Shown here: one piece after another, positions 59,069-64,000 of the stretch
How the letters are laid out: each line of letters opens with the position of its first letter
How positions within the stretch are numbered: the stretch's first letter is position 1
Source of the DNA: Marsupella aquatica
Lineage: Eukaryota > Marchantiophyta
Length of the DNA stretch: 64,000 bases
Reading direction: 5' to 3'
Assembly: GCA_973895155.1 (NCBI GenBank)
Contig: OZ316894.1
Span: forward strand, 1,178,001-1,242,000
Program-made: the position numbers and the translations under genes
Notes under the pieces: generated by a model
Seen by the model: the letters and a program-made list of their open reading frames with translations, nothing else
The model's database searches: none
Told to the model about the DNA's origin: nothing

Positions 59069-59748
59069 GAGTCTCCTCAGTTACCACCACGGTGAGTTCG
59101 AACGAAGAAGATACCTTTCGCCCCGATGACGTGATTTGTCAGTGTTTGGCACAGTCGCCGCACCTTTCGTGATTTCTCGAGTTCTTGTTACGATATACTA
59201 ACTTTTTGGGGGGGCATGGAAGTTTTTAACTTACATGGTACCTTTGAAAACATGACTGGCCCAATTATGAGCTTGGATAGCACCTTCATCCCAAATGTTT
59301 GGCTTGAATGAGGTTTCTAAGACGGGATGAACCTCTGCAATTCTGGTTTGGATGACATGAATGTGAAATAAAACTGCTTGCCTTTCATTAATAGAGAATT
59401 TGAGATCAGGTCTGAGTTCAAATGAAGCAACCACTTCGAGGGAACAAAAAGGGACCCATCTTAGTACAGAGACATAATTTCTTTTATTGTGTTATGAGGG
59501 AAGTAATGGCTCAGATGGGCCACTGACTCCCTTGAACCTTGCATATCCAAATCATCAGATAACTGTTGACCAGAAAAGTAGCGATTCTTTTACAAAGAAA
59601 AAAAGCTGTTTGATTACACTAAAGGTTTGTTCAAGGGCCCATCTGTGTTGCGCTGGTCAATCCGGACATTTTGTCAAATGGTCTGGTCCATGGGGGCTCA
59701 GTTTCAGTTCTTCGTTCGAACCCGCTGTGGTGGTAACTGAGGAGTCTC
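59069..59748. mobile_element. Inverted-repeat-bounded element, ~680 bp, with palindromic right flank
   Basis: Forty-base inverted repeats at 59069-59108 and 59709-59748 agree at about 36 positions (core CTCCTCAGTTACCACCAC, then GTTCGAACGAAGA). The right repeat is itself half of a palindrome: GGTAACTGAGGAG (59732-59744) is followed after one base by its exact complement, and looser pairing extends to about 31 bases per arm, to ~59776. The interior has no recognisable transposase. Confidence 0.75.
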
Positions 59749-60684
59749 CTCAGTTACCGTCCAAGGTGGGTTCAAACTAAGTTATGACAAGAGGAAACTC
59801 CATTGTCTCTCCTTTATATCCTTTTTTTCAGTTTAAGTACTTCATTACCATTTCACTCACTGTGGTCAAGCAAACTAACTATAGTTTGCTTGAACCATTA
59901 TGACAGTCAACACCTGGCCAAGTTTTCCTACTGGATGGTAGTCCATGTCCTCTACCCTAACCACATCAACCTTTCCAACCTTTGGCATTGAGTTGGGTCC
60001 CTTGCTTTGCTCCTGCTTTGGCTGGCTGGCTGGCTGAGTTCCCTGTCCAGGATGAGAGAGGATGTTGGGGTTAATCTGAGCGTCGTGATGACCATCTAGT
60101 GATGAAAAATTCACAAGATGTTCACAGATTGATCATCCAAAATCATCACTGGCCATATGATTTTGGAAAAATACTAAAAATGGTGTAACTACATTTCTGT
60201 CATGGCATGGGCGCTTTAAATAACAATGGAAAAAGCTAATTTTTAATCATTAAACAGAGAAGACCAAAATACGTAAAATATGTAATTCTCAGTATAGAGA
60301 GATGCACAAACATTAGAGAGAGATTAGAACATATTTTGTCTTGTCTGTCTGAATCTTGTCATTCTTATGTCGTTTGTTCATCATGGCCATTATTACTGCT
60401 AGCTCTAGTCAAGATGCTGAGTTATAGAGTGTGAGCTGTTGGTCAAGTGGACGAGTGCTAACTATTGAGCACATTGTTATGAATTAATACCGTGGTAAGG
60501 TATGCCCACCTCTATTATTTAATATCGTGCTGAAATCGCCGTTATGTTTCTCCATTTCCTTCAATTTGCTTCGTCCTTCCCTCTCTACAATTACTACTGA
60601 CTTTATTGCTTGCTTTTTCATCATGGTCTTTTTTGGGCTCTTCTTGGTGGGCTCCTCAATGGCTGTCACCAGGGTAATTTAAAG
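59749..60684. other. Spacer, no gene seen
   Basis: Apart from the palindrome arm at its left edge, I see only short frames and AT-rich DNA. Confidence 0.4.
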
Positions 60685-60850
60685 ATTTATTTTTAAGCCA
60701 GGGTGTCAAATGTCAGCTTGTGTGAAAGAGAAGATGCTCAACATGTTCGTTATAGAATTTCATAGATTGTTGTCCCCCTTAGATCTCCCTATATGTAAGG
60801 ATAACAGGTGGGTCCGTGGTTAATGGGCTCCGTGAAGTGGCTAATCAAAG
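60685..60850. repeat. Dispersed repeat family B, third copy
   Basis: Matches 32004-32165 in order: AATGTCAGCTTGTGTGAAAG, GAGAAGATGCTCAACAT, TTAGATCTCCCTATATGTAA and GTGAAGTGGCTAATCAAAG. Confidence 0.75.
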
Positions 60851-62639
60851 AAAAAAAAACTGTGGAAATATGCCAAAAACTGATGGCATCCACCTTCCCC
60901 TTGGGACTTACATAACTTATTCATTCAAATACTTTGGAAAAGTAGAGGTACTTTGGGTACTATTCCATCAGCCCTCCAGCAGGCCCTCATCCTCAAAGGC
61001 TGTCATCCGCATTTGTGTTTGAGGGTGAGCTTAACATTTATCCATCGGGCCCTCAAGTGACACTGATGTGACCAAGGTGACGGCGGACTGGAACGAAGTA
61101 AGAGTGAACCGGGAGTGTTGCTACAATTTTGGCAAGCTTTTTCTGTTTGGAGAGGGGAACTACTGACAATTCTTGTGTTTGTTCATTTGAATGAATTTCC
61201 CATGAAGAAAATGGTCACATCTCACATTTTGTGAGACCAGACTCCAAATGAGCTTCAATTTATTCAAAATTTCGAGCAGTTTTCAGTCCCTCCTTCAATG
61301 TTGTGCACATGTCCAAATGATGATTGGTGGAGCGGAATAGTAAATATAGGTGTCCAAAACAACCAACCAACCTGCTTCACTATCGAGTGAAGTGTGGTAT
61401 GATTTTCAAAGCAAGAATCAGTGCTAGACTTTTCAGATGTCATAGAAAGTGGTCTACAATTGACATCAATCCATTCATCCCGCATGTTCCAAGTGGATGC
61501 ATGCCCAGAGCTTTACTTGGGGATTCAAACACAGAAGCCTTGGACTGGAGATCGATCCCCCGATTGATATGGTCAATATGTTTCAAAACTTTATCCATTC
61601 AGAAAGCTAGCCAGCCAGTCAAGGTCTTCATTGCAGCCAGCCAAGCAGCAGTGGCCACCCGGATCACAATCACAATTCTGGATTTGCCAAAGCAACACTT
61701 TACTCAAATTAAACTAAACTGTCCTTCTATCCATAAAACAAAGAAATGATGGCATCAGTCAAATACCAAGCTTGCCCCAACATGGTCACGGGACCCCGAT
61801 TTGCACTATCATCGGCAGATAGTTCAGGATTTGTCACTGTAACTTGCTCAAGGCCAGTGTAAATGCTGTCATCGATACTGACTGAAAAACGGCAACTGTA
61901 CGTCAGAAGTCATGTTAACCAATTGAACAAGTCTAGATGAGGACCATGAAAGCAGAGTGGAAGGCCCGGCAAGCCTTCCGCCCTGAAGTTGAACTCAAGG
62001 GCCACCCTGCCAAGAAGTACGTAGAATTTGAAGGTCGTCACCATCGGCCAGCGTTGAGGGCTGATGGAGTAGTGCTCTTAGTGCAAATTTGTTCTCTTTT
62101 TTTCTTGGAGAGGAGAGAACTCTGAAGTTGAAGTTGCTGTGAACAGTTTAGCATTGTCAATCTCTGGAGGTCCCTTGCAATTAATTTAGTTCCAATCAAG
62201 AATGAGTTGGGTGAATGCATCAATGCTGACTACCAAAGCAATTTTCTCTTAAATATGTATAGAAGAAATCATTAGAGCATCCCCACCTGTTGCTTGGATG
62301 CCTGGAGGACAGTGTCTTTAGCAAGAGGTACTCACCCCATGATTCTTTTTCTATCCCACTGGACTGTGACAATCTATTATCTTACACTGGGGCTTGAGGC
62401 TCACCAGAAGGGGCTCCTGCACTTCAGAACTGGTGAGTTGGGGATGCAGTAGTGGCCCCGCCCAACGCTTACCAAACCACAGGGACCATACCCATTGTCC
62501 CATCTCAATGCACCTGGATGGCCATGACAAAACTGGAACTGGCAGAAGTTACATGTGATGGACTGCACCATTGTAGCACCTGCATCCAATTTGGGTGTGC
62601 CTTCAATCCAAATCCAATGTGGATTGATGTACAGTAAGC
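60851..62639. other. Spacer, one unassigned open frame
   Basis: 61324-61749 (+) is open for 141 residues, but composition and content give no reason to call it a gene. 62275 starts AGAGCATCCCCACC, similar to the GAGCATCTTCAACCC ends noted elsewhere. Confidence 0.35.
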
Positions 62640-62697
62640 GCCCAAATTGCACCCATCACTCACCTTGCCCAAATTTGCACCCATCACTCACCTTGCC
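62640..62697. repeat. Two-copy tandem repeat, ~28 bp
   Basis: GCCCAAATTTGCACCCATCACTCACCTT occurs twice in succession. Confidence 0.9.
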
Positions 62698-64000
62698 AAA
62701 GAGACTGATACAGGTACTAAATAGCATGACCCATGGGGATCCTTTTAGTGCCGAAGTAAAATTGAATAGCAACAAATAATTTAGCAGGAACAACACAGTG
62801 GAGCAGACATTACAAATTCCTCAGAATCCACCTCAATGTACTTGAACAAAAATAATTGCAAAAGTTACCTTCTCTGTCCTTTGTCTCGATGGCCACTGCT
62901 TCCCAGTTTTATTATTATGGTTTGGAGTTGAGTCCACCTGGTTGAATTGTTTTTTTCACTGGTCAGATGTAGTAAAGCTTACAAAATGAAAGAGGGTAAG
63001 TAGGGATTCATACACTCAGGTTCTTCCATTCTTTTGTTCATGTGATTCCCGTCTTAAAAAAAAGGTAACCAAAACTTCTGAGCAGATGAAGGGGCCAGCC
63101 CACAAAAAAGGGGTGCATTGCCCCACCAGGAAGTTAATTCATTTTTTAAAATGTAGACATACTGCCTGGTCATGGTCTACAGGGTTAGGCATTTGGGTAA
63201 AAGTATATGTAGTATTGGTCAGGGGGAGTACTCCAAGATTTCTTTCATAGAGTGGTGGTGGCTAGAGACTACTTGAAAAGTTATTCTTTTCTCTTGGTAT
63301 TTTCCCAAATTTCAGCCACAAGTTTTCATATAAAGTCTCTCGTAAACCAGTAATACTCACTTTCACCCACACTAACATGGTCAAAAGCTGATACTGCTGT
63401 CCCTTCGGGTCTATGAAGCCTTTTTCAATAGATTGGGTCCCATCAAGCCCCAAGATTGCCTTTTGGGGCCCATCAAATCTTTCCAAGGAATTTTTTCCCC
63501 TTTTCTTAACAACCTCTTTTAAAAAACTGATTCCAAGGAATATCTTTGTTCTCCTATTTCAAAAATCATAAGAAGAGGAGTATGGAATGTCCTTAAGCAG
63601 AATCTAGTAAAAGTAATAACATCAATGGAATCGTTCAGAAAACTACTCAACCAGTAAGCATTTTTTTGGGGCGAAACTATCAATTTATTAAAAAAGGCCA
63701 AACAAAGTACAATGGAGAATATGTAAAAGAGGTCACGAGAATGCAAATCTCAAAAACCTAGAAAGAAGGAAAAAACAAGGAATAAAGACCTACCATTCCA
63801 ACAGTGTGATGATGTAATGATGCATATCTAGTGCCCTAACTAAGTCTGCAAGTGGGACATGAATGTCCTCTAATGGGTCAAACCTCTGCTGAGGTGCACT
63901 AGTTCCCACTGCTAGAGCTCTATGATGGATGGCTTTGGGCTTGAGTATGGTATAATATCACCAGAATCCACTATTGGAGTGAGTTATTATAGGATAGTGG
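62698..64000. other. Spacer to window end, no gene seen
   Basis: AT-rich, with short frames only on both strands and nothing recognisable. Confidence 0.4.

Noticed and set aside
61324-61749. 141-residue open frame as a gene
   Set aside because: No motif, no splice context and no similarity I recognise; length alone is not enough in AT-moderate spacer.

Overview
This window is nuclear DNA from a land plant. It carries a chloroplast-targeted Rossmann protein, a PLS/DYW-type PPR protein that ends in the DYW tripeptide, a plant-like RAD50 of 27 exons, a RabD (Rab1-type) GTPase and a plant carboxylesterase. Long, repeat-rich, AT-leaning intergenic stretches separate these genes. The moss-like style of the PPR protein, the intronless Rab and the wide repeat-filled spacers make me lean toward a non-seed plant (bryophyte, lycophyte or fern). 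That is an inference, and I cannot name a species. All gene models below are by-eye splice models.

Layout. 71-2255 (-): a seven-exon NAD(P)-binding Rossmann gene whose 3' end runs off the left edge; one intron looks like a minor-spliceosome (U12) AT-AC intron. 5300-6199 (-): an intronless glucose-6-phosphate 1-epimerase. A decayed copy of its 3' end lies at 8066-8202, as part of what looks like an old segmental duplication. 6728-7170: an 86-bp minisatellite. 10763-12904 (+): a PPR-DYW editing factor. 15627-28528 (-): RAD50, 1312 residues in the model, with two E2F-like sites in a 62-bp promoter duplication at 28999-29069. 28.9-33.4 kb: tandem and dispersed repeats. 34137-34751 (+): RabD. 37.1-47 kb: repeats, a 100-N gap, a 296-bp MITE with a clear 8-bp target-site duplication, and coding-like relics I cannot identify. 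47858-51464 (+): a two-exon carboxylesterase whose 2.5-kb intron holds, on the opposite strand, a damaged TAF13 (TFIID subunit) copy and a 45-bp repeat grown from that copy's last codons. 51.5-64 kb: no gene I can support, but a 160-bp satellite-like array, an inverted-repeat element at 59.07-59.75 kb, and more copies of the dispersed repeats.

The genes are unrelated housekeeping genes and do not form a pathway or cluster: organelle RNA editing (PPR), DNA double-strand-break repair (RAD50), ER-Golgi traffic (Rab), sugar-phosphate metabolism (epimerase), ester hydrolysis (carboxylesterase) and a chloroplast Rossmann protein. I found no new defence-like or otherwise unprecedented system. The most informative signals are the AT-AC intron, the nested TAF13 copy, the E2F-like sites on RAD50, the duplicated splice acceptor in RAD50, and the dated transposable-element scars.
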